Shown: positions 13,627 to 22,740 of the stretch, in pieces
Layout: each line of letters opens with the position of its first letter
How positions within the stretch are numbered: position 1 is the stretch's first letter
IMG/VR virus record: IMGVR_UViG_3300033148_006858
Coordinates: 1 to 46,982 of that record
Origin: a virus
Direction: 5' to 3' (one strand)
Length of the DNA stretch: 46,982 nt
Notes under the pieces: generated by a model
Told to the model about the DNA's origin: nothing
The model's database searches: none
Seen by the model: only the letters and a program-made list of their open reading frames with translations
Made by a program: the position numbers and the translations under genes

Positions 13627-14457
13627 ATGGAGAATTTGATAGATGCAAAGGCCCTGCTGTCGAAACTCGACAGACTTTGGGCCAGGGAGCAAGGCTTGCC
13701 GACCGGCCTGCCGGCCCTGGACAGGGCCATCAGCGGTTTGTGTCGTGGGGAGTTGATAATCGTCGCCGGCAGACCAGGGACGGGCAAGAGTTCCTTGTTG
13801 GGCAACATTGCCTTACAGACCAGCGAAAAAGTGCCAACGGTTATTTTCACAATGGAGATGAGCAGCAGGGTTTTTGTTGGTAGGATGTTTGCGAGTATGT
13901 TAGAGATTTCTACGAGAGAATTGTGCGAGTGTGCCGAGGACTCTAAGTTCGTTGAGGATGCAAAGAAGAAGTGGGGCAACAGGACAGTGCTCATCGACGA
14001 CAGTTCATTTCTGACGATACAAAGCCTACACGATAGGCTCGAAGCCTTGCGAGACTTGTACCCCATTGGCTGTGTCTGCGTGGATTACCTGCAGTTGATG
14101 GCCGCGATCAGGACAGAGAGCAGGCAGCAAGAGGTCGCCGACATATCCCGTGAACTCAAGGGCCTCGCTCGTGCTTACAACATCCCATTCGTTGTGGCCT
14201 CGCAGTTGAACAGGGCATCCAAGTATCGCAGCAGCGATAGACCTCGTCTTGACGATTTGCGGGAAAGCGGTGCAATAGAGCAGGATGCGGACAAAGTCCT
14301 GATGATTTACAGGCCGGAATATGCCGAACAGTCCCTGGACCAGCAAGAAGGCGTAGATGTCGAGATAATTATCGCCAAGAACAGGCACGGGCCTGCCGGC
14401 ACTATCGACGCCTTGTTTTTGGGCCGGTATCTGAAGTTTATCGAAAGGGAAGAATAA
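13627..14457 (+). CDS. DnaB-type replicative helicase, C-terminal domain only
   Basis: 276 residues covering just the RecA-like motor. Walker A GRPGTGKSS is at 48-56, TMEMSS at about 75-80, Walker B CVDYLQL at 151-157, SQLNR with the downstream DDLRESGAIEQDAD, and an arginine-finger region KNRHGPAG. The N-terminal domain of DnaB (about 150 residues), which binds primase, is missing. Unwinds the phage fork 5' to 3', probably with the primase whose gene abuts its stop codon. Confidence 0.88.
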   Translation: MENLIDAKALLSKLDRLWAREQGLPTGLPALDRAISGLCRGELIIVAGRPGTGKSSLLGNIALQTSEKVPTVIFTMEMSSRVFVGRMFASMLEISTRELCECAEDSKFVEDAKKKWGNRTVLIDDSSFLTIQSLHDRLEALRDLYPIGCVCVDYLQLMAAIRTESRQQEVADISRELKGLARAYNIPFVVASQLNRASKYRSSDRPRLDDLRESGAIEQDADKVLMIYRPEYAEQSLDQQEGVDVEIIIAKNRHGPAGTIDALFLGRYLKFIEREE

Positions 14458-15336
14458 ATGGCTTTGAACACGCTTGTCAGGGTATCTGGAGATTACCCTT
14501 GTCCGGTATGTGGTAAACCGGACTGGTGTTTGCGGGACCTGTCCGGCCACAAGGCTTTTTGTATGCGAATAGAACAAGGTGCACAACGACGAATTCCTTT
14601 CCGAGACGGAAATGTTTGCTATTTGCACGAAATTCCCAAGTCTGTTAAGATTAAAAGGATACCGCAAAGAATGGTTTTGAAGGAAAAAGTGTACCCGATC
14701 AACTGGATTGCTACGCAGCGACTTTATCAAAGCAATGCGGTGAAGCCGTCTTTAGGTGAATTCGTTTTCGGTAAGGGTTGGGATGGGGAAGCAATAACAT
14801 ACCCGATGTACGATGCTAACCAGGAAATCATCGGCATACAACGCAGATTTCCCGATGGCAAAAAAATGATTGTTCGAGGCAGTAGAACTGGCCTGTTTTT
14901 GCCGATCTCCGGAGCCTTCGATCGCGTTACTTACAGAAGCGTGATTTACCTCTCGCAAAGCCCCTATCTGTTGATTTGTGAGGGGGTTTCCGATGCCATT
15001 GCCGCATACGAACATTTGGGTTTTGCTTCCATTGGGCGATACAACTGTTCTGGTGGTATCAACGAACTTGCAAGTATGGATGTTATTAGGGCCGTTTATC
15101 CGGTCATTATTGCAGATAATGACAACCCAGGTATTTTAGGGGCCGAGCGATTGCAGAAAAAATTACTGGAATTGGGCAGAAGCAGCTTGCTTGTTATTCC
15201 GCCGGATGGTATAAACGATCTTGCCGAGTGGGTCAAGGCCGGCCTAAGCAGGACAGCCCTGCTGGGTGTTTTAGATAAGGCCAAGGTATGGACAAATACT
15301 GGAAAAAGCGAGAACGTAAAATCGCAAGTCTTTTAG
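14458..15336 (+). CDS. TOPRIM DNA primase with zinc-binding domain
   Basis: 292 residues. An N-terminal zinc site, CPVC (15-18), Cys24 and Cys35, recognises template. The TOPRIM catalytic core has Glu175 and Asp179 in LICEGVSDA and IADND at 218-222. It synthesises RNA primers and should act with the DnaB-type helicase encoded immediately before it (stop TAA directly followed by this ATG). It is shorter than host DnaG (about 580 residues), as expected for phage primases lacking a helicase-binding domain. Confidence 0.85.
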   Translation: MALNTLVRVSGDYPCPVCGKPDWCLRDLSGHKAFCMRIEQGAQRRIPFRDGNVCYLHEIPKSVKIKRIPQRMVLKEKVYPINWIATQRLYQSNAVKPSLGEFVFGKGWDGEAITYPMYDANQEIIGIQRRFPDGKKMIVRGSRTGLFLPISGAFDRVTYRSVIYLSQSPYLLICEGVSDAIAAYEHLGFASIGRYNCSGGINELASMDVIRAVYPVIIADNDNPGILGAERLQKKLLELGRSSLLVIPPDGINDLAEWVKAGLSRTALLGVLDKAKVWTNTGKSENVKSQVF

Positions 15337-15608
15337 GGACTCGCAGAACGCCGTTGAGTGGTTCGAGCAGCCAGCACACGTCTTCGGATACGCTTCACGA
15401 GCGGCTTTATGTCGAAATCAAGTGTCGCAAAAAGCTGCCCAAGTGGTTCAAGGATTTGCTCGATGATACGATGATAAAGGCAACTAAGGAAGCGAAGGTT
15501 CCATTGGTAGTATTGCACCAGAAGAATAGCAAGGATGACTACTGCGTGTGCTGGCTGTCTGATTTTGTAGCATTGGTAAATAGTTTGAAGGAGACGAAAA
15601 ATGTTTAG
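15288..15608 (+). CDS. Holliday-junction-resolvase-like PD-(D/E)XK nuclease
   Basis: 106 residues, overlapping the primase end by 49 bases. It starts with a basic helix containing Glu (KYWKKRERKIASLLG), then RRTPLSGSSS, then Asp in SSDT and the core YVEIKCRKK (Glu-x-Lys). This is the order seen in Hjc-like phage resolvases. Expected role: cutting branched DNA during replication or before packaging. A general VRR-NUC type nuclease is the alternative. Confidence 0.7.
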   Translation: MDKYWKKRERKIASLLGTRRTPLSGSSSQHTSSDTLHERLYVEIKCRKKLPKWFKDLLDDTMIKATKEAKVPLVVLHQKNSKDDYCVCWLSDFVALVNSLKETKNV

Positions 15609-16086
15609 ATTATTGAGAAAACTTTGGAGTGATGTTGAAATAGGCTGGAAGGCGTGGTTGATTATATTTATCGGCCTCGCTATTGCACTGAACATTATAA
15701 GTTGGGGCGGATGCCAGTCGGTACAGACACCCGAAGGCAAGAAATACTACCGCATCAGTCCAGTTGTTCACGAGCAAGTCGAGGAAACCCTTGAGGCCGG
15801 AGCCACACTTAGCGGAGCTTTGGCTCCGATTGTTCCTTATGCAGGCCCCATCGCCGGCCTGCTGGCCGGTGCTCTGGCCGTTTGGCGGAAGGACAAGAAG
15901 AAGATTACTGCTGTTGAGAACACGACCCAGAAGATGCGTGCCGGTGCAAAGGTTCTTTCTGATTTCATCGACTATATCAAGATCAATGAGCCGGAAACCT
16001 GGGATGTTATCAGGGAATATCTCGATGTCAAACTATCCAAGGATGATGATGCGAGGTCTGCTGTCAATGAAATCCGTGGCAAGTAA
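15601..16086 (+). CDS. Membrane protein, possible lysis protein
   Basis: 161 residues. A hydrophobic segment lies at 18-35 (AWLIIFIGLAIALNIIS) directly before WGGCQSV, where the Cys is in a lipobox-like setting. A second hydrophobic segment lies at about 70-95 (SGALAPIVPYAGPIAGLLAG). The rest is charged and helical. A holin, a spanin-type lipoprotein or a structural membrane protein are all possible. It overlaps the resolvase by eight bases and has GGAG before its ATG. Confidence 0.55.
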   Translation: MFRLLRKLWSDVEIGWKAWLIIFIGLAIALNIISWGGCQSVQTPEGKKYYRISPVVHEQVEETLEAGATLSGALAPIVPYAGPIAGLLAGALAVWRKDKKKITAVENTTQKMRAGAKVLSDFIDYIKINEPETWDVIREYLDVKLSKDDDARSAVNEIRGK

Positions 16087-16087
16087 A

Positions 16088-16423
16088 ATGGACAAAGGGA
16101 GCCGAGAAAGCGACAAGAAGTTGCGTGTGGACCTGGTTCCGCCTTGTGTGATAGAAGGTCTCGCCGAGGTGCTTACGTTCGGAGCGAAGAAGTATGGAGA
16201 CCACAACTGGAAAAAGGGGCTGTACCTGGAAAAGGAAGTGGTCGGCCCCTTGCTCCGACATTTATTGGCCTGGCGGCAGGGCCAGGAATTAGACCCCGAA
16301 AGCGGGATGCACACGTTGAAACACGTACTTTGCAATGCGGCCTTTTTGGTGTACTTTGCCAATAGAAAGGAACAGTACTATGGGAGATTCGATGACAGAG
16401 ACATCAGACACAGATCAGAATGA
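16088..16423 (+). CDS. dATP/dGTP diphosphohydrolase, MazG-like (DUF5664)
   Basis: 111 residues from ATG 16088. LTFGAKKYGDHNW, then LLRHLLAWRQG, LDPESGMHTLKH and AAFLVYF are the signatures of the all-alpha phage dATP/dGTP pyrophosphohydrolases. Substrate: purine dNTPs, releasing pyrophosphate. In some phages such enzymes belong to the 2-aminoadenine pathway, but the PurZ synthase is absent here, so simple nucleotide-pool control is more likely. Part of the replication operon. Confidence 0.8.
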   Translation: MDKGSRESDKKLRVDLVPPCVIEGLAEVLTFGAKKYGDHNWKKGLYLEKEVVGPLLRHLLAWRQGQELDPESGMHTLKHVLCNAAFLVYFANRKEQYYGRFDDRDIRHRSE

Positions 16424-16808
16424 GCCAAGATTTTACCTTTCTCATCCCATCCGAGGGGCAAAGGGTGATAAGGCCACCGAAGAGGATATGCAAAAAAATC
16501 GCATTGCTGCATCTATCTTTGCCACTAAACTTGAATGGGAATGCGGTCTTAACATTTATTGTCCGGCTGAGCACGATGAGGTGATTAGCATTTTATATCG
16601 AAAGGGGTTAATTGGCGAGGAAGACATTTTAGAGGCAGACTGTGCCATCATCGACAAATGTTGCGGCCTTATCGCCTTCGGAACCGACATCAGCGAAGGA
16701 ATGGCCCACGAGATAGAATATGCCCTGAAACAAGGCAAACCGGTGTTTATTGCTATCAGGGATTTTGAGGAATTCTGGGGGTTGAATGCTAAAAAAAGAA
16801 ATACTTGA
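16380..16808 (+). CDS. Nucleoside 2-deoxyribosyltransferase-like (DUF4406) protein
   Basis: 142 residues from ATG 16380, which has AAAGGA upstream. FYLSHPIRG near the start, then NIYCPAEHDEV, and later ADCAIIDKC with DISEGMAHEIEYAL fit the deoxyribosyltransferase-like fold, with Glu in the last motif as the likely nucleophile. Probable role in nucleotide salvage or hydrolysis beside the diphosphohydrolase, whose gene it overlaps by 44 bases. Confidence 0.7.
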   Translation: MGDSMTETSDTDQNEPRFYLSHPIRGAKGDKATEEDMQKNRIAASIFATKLEWECGLNIYCPAEHDEVISILYRKGLIGEEDILEADCAIIDKCCGLIAFGTDISEGMAHEIEYALKQGKPVFIAIRDFEEFWGLNAKKRNT

Positions 16809-17511
16809 AAAATACGGGGAACTTTTCCGGCGGCTTGGTGTAAATGTTCGTACCACGACCAAGGAAGACCTTGAAAGAATTGTCCGTTTCCGTTGTAAAC
16901 ACAGACATTCTGCATTTTCGCATCCTCGCTGTGCCAGGGAAGCCCTCGGCATTACAGAGACGGTAGGGGCGCTGGACATCGAGACCTCGAACATACACGC
17001 CGACTTTGGTATAATCCTGAGTTGGGCCATCAAAACTGTAGGGGAAAAGGAAATCTTCTTCGATGTACTAAAAGAGGCCGACTTGCGGGAAGGGACCTAC
17101 GACAAGAGAATTGTAGCAACTTGTATCGAGCAAATGAAAAAATACAACCGCCTCTGCGGGCAGTATAGTACTTACTTTGACCTACCCTGGCTGCGTACTC
17201 GTGCCGAATACTGGGGCCTTGAATTCCCAGGTTACGGAGAGATTTACCATACCGACGTTTGGCGGATCGCCAAGAAGAAGTTGAAACTTCACAGCAACCG
17301 GCAAGGTTCTATTTCCGAAACGATACTACACAAGAATATCAAAAGTAGGATACACCCAAAACTTTGGGTCGAAGTACAATTCGGAACAGTCAAGCAACGT
17401 AAGGCTGCCCTCGATTATATCCTGGAGCACAATAGAAAGGATGTTTTGCAGTTGGAGCAGAATTATCTGCGGCTCAGGAAGTACGTCAAAGAGGGCAAGA
17501 CCAGTATATGA
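16786..17511 (+). CDS. 3'-5' exonuclease, DEDD/RNase H-like
   Basis: 241 residues. Motif I ALDIETSN, a motif II-like YSTYFDLPWLRTR and motif III YILEHNRKDVLQLE agree with the YprB-type ribonuclease-H-like exonucleases. The first 60 residues form a separate basic region. It sits directly before the polymerase, which has its own proofreading domain, so this is an additional exonuclease. Confidence 0.72.
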   Translation: MLKKEILEKYGELFRRLGVNVRTTTKEDLERIVRFRCKHRHSAFSHPRCAREALGITETVGALDIETSNIHADFGIILSWAIKTVGEKEIFFDVLKEADLREGTYDKRIVATCIEQMKKYNRLCGQYSTYFDLPWLRTRAEYWGLEFPGYGEIYHTDVWRIAKKKLKLHSNRQGSISETILHKNIKSRIHPKLWVEVQFGTVKQRKAALDYILEHNRKDVLQLEQNYLRLRKYVKEGKTSI

Positions 17512-17512
17512 T

Positions 17513-19378
17513 ATGAGACTTTATGCTTCTACGCCGGAGCAATTATGCCGATGGCTGGACGAGGCCCCTGGGGTTATTGCCCTCGATACGGAAACGACCG
17601 GCCTGTCCTATGTCAAATTGGAGCCGGTTGGTTTCAGCCTTGCATATGAAGGCCAGAGTTGTTATGCGAACCTATGGGAAAATGAGCAGGCTCCATCGCT
17701 TGTCAAATTGCTTATGAATTTCCTGTCCAAAAAGGCACAATTGTTGATACTGCATCACGCCCCCTTTGACCTGAAGGTGCTTTATAAAATGGGGCTGCGT
17801 GCCGAACCCCCCGTCTTCTGTACAAGGATGGCCGCTTTTTTGCTCGATGAAAACCGCCCATCGTACAGACTCAAGAACCTCGCCGATCCCCTGCTTGGCG
17901 AAAAAAACCTGCCGAATTTTCAGCATATCAGTGAAAAATACGGTTACCTCGATCGCGAGTTTTGGGAATATGGTATTCGAGATGCGGAATTGACCTGGAG
18001 ATTATACCGCAAACTTCTGCCGAAACTCCGTAAGCAATCCCTCTACAACAATCTTTTCAGACGGATAGAAATGCCCTTCCAGTATGTTCTTCGGGACCTT
18101 GCCATAAAGGGGGTTCAGGTTGATGCGGAAACACTCTCCAAGATGCGTTTTCAAACCAAGGCAAGGCTCCTGAAGATGGAGAAAAGTCTATATGAAACCG
18201 CAAGACTGCCTGTAGCGGCCAAACTTAAGGCGAGGGGTATCAAAGTACCCATCGAGTCAGATTCGGCCGCCCTTACAGAGGCTTTAGAGCTTGTTTCTAC
18301 GGTCAATTTCAACAGCAGTAAACAGCTTGCTTCGTTCCTGCGGAATGACCTGGGTCTGGAGTTGAAGTTAAAGACGGAAAAGGGTCAGCCGAGTACATCG
18401 AAGCACGCACTCAACTTGTTAGATCACCCGTTTGTTGATAAGCTCAAGGAATACGGTAAGATTGTCAAACTATACACCACTTTTCTGGTTCCCACCGAAA
18501 AGTTCCTCGATTCAGATGGTAGGGTTAGGGCGGAGTATGTGCCCACTGGAACGGTTACCGGCAGGCTTAGTTGCCGCTCACCAAACCTTCAGCAGTTGCC
18601 GGCAGATGGAGAATATCGGAACATCTTTGTCGCCCCGCCTGGCAAGTTGCTTGTTGTCGGAGATTTCTCCGGCCAGGAGATGCGGGTCCTCGCCGAGGTC
18701 TCCAGGTGCAAGGAATTGATAAATGCTTTTCGGAACAAATATGACCTGCATCTATACACGGCCAACAAGATTTTCAACCTCAACCTCGACAAAGAAGCCT
18801 TAGTCGAGGGCACAAAAGCCCACGAGAAAGCAAAGGAAACCTTTTCGCGTCAGCGTTTCCTTGCCAAGAATGGTGCGAATTTTCCGATTATCTACGGCTC
18901 GACACCGGCGGGGATCGCCAAGAACCTGCAAATTCCTCTGGAGCAGGCCCGGCGTTTGGTCGATGGTTTTTTCTCCATTTTTCCTGGCGCCAAAACCTCG
19001 ATGGCGGAAGTAAGGAATACCCTGGAAGATCGGTTGATGGTAACGAACAAGTCAGGCCGCAAACGTAGGTTCGACCAACCTATCACCAGAAGGGCCTTCA
19101 GGCAGGCATATAATTTCCTGGTTCAAGGCTTAGCGGCGGATATAACCAAGGTTGCCGCAACAAAAGTAAGGCGGCTATGTCGGATGTTTAACGAGGAATG
19201 GGACGCTGATGCGTCGATTGTGATGTTGGTTCACGACGAGATTGTCGTTGAGGTTAAGGACGAATTTGCCGAAAGGTTTGCCAAATTAATGAAGAGTACT
19301 ATGCAGAATGCATATAGAATAGTAGTACCGCTGCCGGTCGAAGTTGGGTTGGCAAGGCGGTATGGACAAGCCAAGTAA
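17513..19378 (+). CDS. Family A DNA polymerase with 3'-5' exonuclease domain
   Basis: 621 residues from ATG 17513. The exonuclease motifs are DTETTGL (Asp25, Glu27), HHAPFDLKVL and YGIRDAELTWRLY. The polymerase motifs are A GDFSGQEMRVLAEVS, B RQRFLAKNGANFPIIYG and C LVHDEIVVEV. There is no 5'-3' exonuclease domain. Motif B differs from E. coli Pol I: the conserved Phe is five instead of four residues after the Lys. A degenerate box-like word GAGGGCAAGA (17491-17500) lies upstream. Last gene of the rightward operon, probably the replicative enzyme. Confidence 0.9.
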   Translation: MRLYASTPEQLCRWLDEAPGVIALDTETTGLSYVKLEPVGFSLAYEGQSCYANLWENEQAPSLVKLLMNFLSKKAQLLILHHAPFDLKVLYKMGLRAEPPVFCTRMAAFLLDENRPSYRLKNLADPLLGEKNLPNFQHISEKYGYLDREFWEYGIRDAELTWRLYRKLLPKLRKQSLYNNLFRRIEMPFQYVLRDLAIKGVQVDAETLSKMRFQTKARLLKMEKSLYETARLPVAAKLKARGIKVPIESDSAALTEALELVSTVNFNSSKQLASFLRNDLGLELKLKTEKGQPSTSKHALNLLDHPFVDKLKEYGKIVKLYTTFLVPTEKFLDSDGRVRAEYVPTGTVTGRLSCRSPNLQQLPADGEYRNIFVAPPGKLLVVGDFSGQEMRVLAEVSRCKELINAFRNKYDLHLYTANKIFNLNLDKEALVEGTKAHEKAKETFSRQRFLAKNGANFPIIYGSTPAGIAKNLQIPLEQARRLVDGFFSIFPGAKTSMAEVRNTLEDRLMVTNKSGRKRRFDQPITRRAFRQAYNFLVQGLAADITKVAATKVRRLCRMFNEEWDADASIVMLVHDEIVVEVKDEFAERFAKLMKSTMQNAYRIVVPLPVEVGLARRYGQAK

Positions 19379-19430
19379 AGGAGCCACTTCTTTTTCTACG
19401 CTTACCTCCTCCACGTTCGTTATCGGCTCA

Positions 19431-19467
19431 GGCCGGAGGTTTTGCTCCTTTCCCTCCGGCCATTTTT
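19431..19467. terminator. Terminator between converging operons
   Basis: GGCCGGAGG (19431-19439) pairs with CCTCCGGCC (19453-19461) over a 13-base loop, followed by ATTTTTATT. It ends the rightward replication operon and may also work in the other direction for the leftward operon. Confidence 0.85.
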
Positions 19468-19690
19468 ATTCAAAGAACCTGGAAACCATCCCCAAAATTA
19501 TCGCCCCGCCCATTATTACAAGAAACCAGTTCCAGATTTTGATATACTTCTCGTGCCGGTTCAGACGTGATTGGATGGATTCACCTCCATTATCGACGAA
19601 AAGCCGATCTCGCAGTTCCCGTATTTCGGTTAAGATTTCTTCGAAGCGGTCTCGGCAGAAGGCTTTGTAGATTTTTTCGTGGTCGTCCAT
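19466..19690 (-). CDS. Holin-like coiled-coil membrane protein (XhlA type)
   Basis: 74 residues. The first 50 are a charged coiled coil (FEEILTEIRELRDRLF) and residues 51-71 a single membrane helix (IWNWFLVIMGGAIILGMV). This layout matches XhlA-like hemolysin/holin accessory proteins. It is the last gene of the leftward operon and overlaps the preceding gene by 61 bases. Probable role in host lysis. Confidence 0.65.
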   Translation of the reverse strand: MDDHEKIYKAFCRDRFEEILTEIRELRDRLFVDNGGESIQSRLNRHEKYIKIWNWFLVIMGGAIILGMVSRFFE

Positions 19691-22600
19691 AGTTCAATTT
19701 TTCGAAGGTCCTCAACTTTTGCTTTAGAAATAATATCCTGGCGCACAGCTTGTTTGGCCTGATAGATTACTGTCTCCAAAATCGTCTGTCGATCTATCGG
19801 CGATAGATTTGTCCACCCTCGTTTGCGGATGATTTCCGGCAGAACCTTTTGAAGAAGTTTTCTGGTTTTGGTCTTATACTCAGCATATCTGGCATCATTA
19901 AGTGTCCAGTTGCCAGCCACCTGGCGGGACAAGCCGCCAACCGTTACAGCGAGTTTTTCCATCTCATCCTGTACATCCATCGGTAAAGTTTTGACGATTT
20001 CAATGCCGGCTGCGCGCTGTTCTTTTTTAGCCCGCGCAATCATCTCAAAACTCTCCCTGGTCGCTGTTGCTTCTCGTTCGAGTTGGCCGATAATGGGAAA
20101 TTCCAACCGAAGCATTTTCTGTACATCTGGGCCGAGGGCATTCCAGTCCGTTCCTAAAACTTCCCTGGCGATACGATCCTTGGTTATCGCAGTCTTGGCC
20201 GCAGGGTAGAGGGGATAGCTCTGTACTCCGACGCCGTGAAATGCCAGAGGCATTGCAAAAAGGCCGGTCGTATAACCCTGGTATCGCATTGCGTCGATTA
20301 CGTCCTGGACGAAGAACGGCATCAGCCTCTGGTAAAACTGATTGGCAATACTCTTGGTCTCCATACTCATTGCCTCGCCGTAAAAAGTCTCCCCGGCCAT
20401 AACGTCGGCGAGTAAGCCTGTTATCGGCGCGAGTTTCGACTGGAGAAACCTTCGTATTGTAAGACCCCTGCGTCGGGGAACGATTCTACCAGCCCTTGTT
20501 TTGGCTTGGCCTAACATAAACTGAACAAGGTATCTCAACATCGGCTGATAGCCAGCCCAAAAGTCGATGCGGGTGTTCCCTATCCTGACCTTCATAAAAT
20601 CAGCAGAACGCGGGTCTTTTTCTACACGTGCCTTCGGGTAGGCTAAACCCAACAGGCCGATAAGACTAAGAGTTCCACCAACATAGGAAACCAAGTGATG
20701 TGCTATTATCTTCCGTGCAGGAGCACTGAGACGGCCAGGGCTGAGAGCGGCGTGTATTATCTGAGCGCGGGAAGTAAGAAAACGAGGCGAGAAAAATAGT
20801 ATGCTCATTGTCGTGGCGTGTTTACTCAGCCAACGAACGTCCCCTTCACCAGTCAGGATATTGGCGACGTGTGCAAGGTCCCGCCTCATTCGAGATGTGA
20901 TTTTCAGTCCGCGTCTCTGCCAGCGCTCCAGCCACATATCGTAAAACATAGATCGCAGGTAATTGCCTTCCATTACAAAGGCACGTTCGGATTGTTTGAC
21001 TCCAGGCAATTGGCTTGCGTATGCCGACGGGTACATTTCGGCGCGTTCGGCCTGTGTAGCAAACTCGGCGGTTTCACGGTACACCAGGCCATCAGCTCTC
21101 GACTGCTCATAAGTTTCACGGGTCCGCAGAAAGGTGTCCATCTGGTCAACGGCCTGCTGACTGGCAAGAAATTTGTAGGATTTGGCAAGACCTTTGAAGG
21201 CCAGTTTCGGTTCTGTGAAAAAGAGTAGAGCAGCTTGTCGGAAGCTCAGGGACAAGTCGAAGGAGGCTTGTAATGATTTTGGTGTACCAATCAGGTTGAT
21301 GAACCAACTGCCAAACTTCTGACGTTTAGTCTGAAATTTGGCCAAGGCCCTGGCGGTCTCGACGCCGAAGAACCTTTCAAATAATCGCAGATCGGACGGC
21401 TTAGGGGTCTTGCCGTCCTGATAAAGTTTTTCGATTGCCTGCCATAATCGTATCGACTCGAATTCATCGAATTTAGGAAAGACCCGTATTTGCTCAGCGA
21501 GGTTTTCGAGTTCTTCCATCGTGAATCCACGAGTCGAAAGGGGTTCGATATGATGCTTGGCATACTCCCCCTTAAGTGCTCGCAAGGCCCGGAAGAAGGC
21601 AACTCGTCCCTTGTTTTCAGTCAGTTGCGTACCCATCTCGCCGAAGCGGTTGGCCTTTTCCTTTTTGCGTTCGGCAGTCTGGTCTTCAAGAGACTTTGCC
21701 GCCTCGTCGATGATATGAATAAACTTATCCTTAACCGGATCGCCCGTTGTTTCAGGGATAGGCTTTTCTGTATCTTCGATAAGGGCTTGCTTGCGCTCAA
21801 GGCCCTGAACATTCAGCCGATAGTCCAGGGCGAACTCGATACCAGCCTTAGGCACAGGCAACAATGCCATCGCCTGAAGAGAACCCTTAAAAGTATTCCA
21901 GAGCCGCTTCGTTCTGTCATAAAAATACCCCTTATCGACCTGGACACCTTTCTTGCTCAGATAGCCTGCGATGTCCTCCGCGCCTACCTGAACAACCTCC
22001 TGGGCCACCTCTTCGAGCGCCTCTGCCGTAAGGGTCTTGCCGTATTTCTTTGCAGCATTCGCCAAAGCACGGGCAAGGGTCTTGTGCGCTACTTTCGAAA
22101 GCCCTTTACGCACGGCTGGCGTTACACCTTTCAGTTGTAAGAACTCGATGGCAGCATAGGGAACCGCCGCCGCCGCCGAAATGGTCTTGGAAATGCGCGG
22201 ATCATAGCCGCGCTTCATCATCTCAGCCAGCATCGCGCCGGCCCCTTGTCTGTACCAGAAAAAGCCTGCGCCCAACTTATACCCGAATCCGGCCCCATAT
22301 ATTGCAGCGGCGGGAACTGTTATTATTTCCTCAGGTGTAGCAGCCTGCGGCCCTGCCTGGCCGAGAACACTTGCAGTAACCGCACCGGCTGCCGCGTGGC
22401 TCAAAACGAATGGCACAGATTTCTTGGTAGCCTCTATCCAGGATGGGATTATTCGGGCAGCACCATAGGCCATCCTTGCAACGAAATTCCCGTCGATGGG
22501 ATCGACTCGCTCACGTCGCTCCAGGTCTCTTTTGATACGCAGGATTTCTTGCGGGTCTCCTTCACCGAGAAACATCGCCTCGAAAAGGGCTACATCGGCA

Positions 22601-22740
22601 AGCACACCGGCCTCGCCGCGCCGGTAGCTTTCGCTCAACTTCTCGAAGAAGGTTCGCTCGGCCTCAGGAACCCCATCGAGAATTCTGCCGGCCTCGTGTA
22701 GTTTGCGTTCGGCCTCTAAGGTTTTAGCGATTTTGCCCAT
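19630..22740 (-). CDS. Large internal virion (DNA-ejection) protein
   Basis: 1036 residues, mostly helical. Long charged helices alternate with hydrophobic Gly/Ala-rich segments at about 108-165 and 680-700, as expected for a protein that leaves the capsid and forms a channel across the envelope during infection. Size and place (after fibre and before lysis genes) correspond to the T7 gp16 position in podoviruses. I see no lytic transglycosylase motif. The function is inferred from context and composition. Confidence 0.65.
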   Translation of the reverse strand: MGKIAKTLEAERKLHEAGRILDGVPEAERTFFEKLSESYRRGEAGVLADVALFEAMFLGEGDPQEILRIKRDLERRERVDPIDGNFVARMAYGAARIIPSWIEATKKSVPFVLSHAAAGAVTASVLGQAGPQAATPEEIITVPAAAIYGAGFGYKLGAGFFWYRQGAGAMLAEMMKRGYDPRISKTISAAAAVPYAAIEFLQLKGVTPAVRKGLSKVAHKTLARALANAAKKYGKTLTAEALEEVAQEVVQVGAEDIAGYLSKKGVQVDKGYFYDRTKRLWNTFKGSLQAMALLPVPKAGIEFALDYRLNVQGLERKQALIEDTEKPIPETTGDPVKDKFIHIIDEAAKSLEDQTAERKKEKANRFGEMGTQLTENKGRVAFFRALRALKGEYAKHHIEPLSTRGFTMEELENLAEQIRVFPKFDEFESIRLWQAIEKLYQDGKTPKPSDLRLFERFFGVETARALAKFQTKRQKFGSWFINLIGTPKSLQASFDLSLSFRQAALLFFTEPKLAFKGLAKSYKFLASQQAVDQMDTFLRTRETYEQSRADGLVYRETAEFATQAERAEMYPSAYASQLPGVKQSERAFVMEGNYLRSMFYDMWLERWQRRGLKITSRMRRDLAHVANILTGEGDVRWLSKHATTMSILFFSPRFLTSRAQIIHAALSPGRLSAPARKIIAHHLVSYVGGTLSLIGLLGLAYPKARVEKDPRSADFMKVRIGNTRIDFWAGYQPMLRYLVQFMLGQAKTRAGRIVPRRRGLTIRRFLQSKLAPITGLLADVMAGETFYGEAMSMETKSIANQFYQRLMPFFVQDVIDAMRYQGYTTGLFAMPLAFHGVGVQSYPLYPAAKTAITKDRIAREVLGTDWNALGPDVQKMLRLEFPIIGQLEREATATRESFEMIARAKKEQRAAGIEIVKTLPMDVQDEMEKLAVTVGGLSRQVAGNWTLNDARYAEYKTKTRKLLQKVLPEIIRKRGWTNLSPIDRQTILETVIYQAKQAVRQDIISKAKVEDLRKIELWTTTKKSTKPSAETASKKS

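Noticed and set aside
16088-19378. Complete 2-aminoadenine (Z-DNA) pathway
   Set aside because: The diphosphohydrolase and polymerase fit, but no PurZ-like adenylosuccinate synthetase is encoded, so the pathway is not supported.
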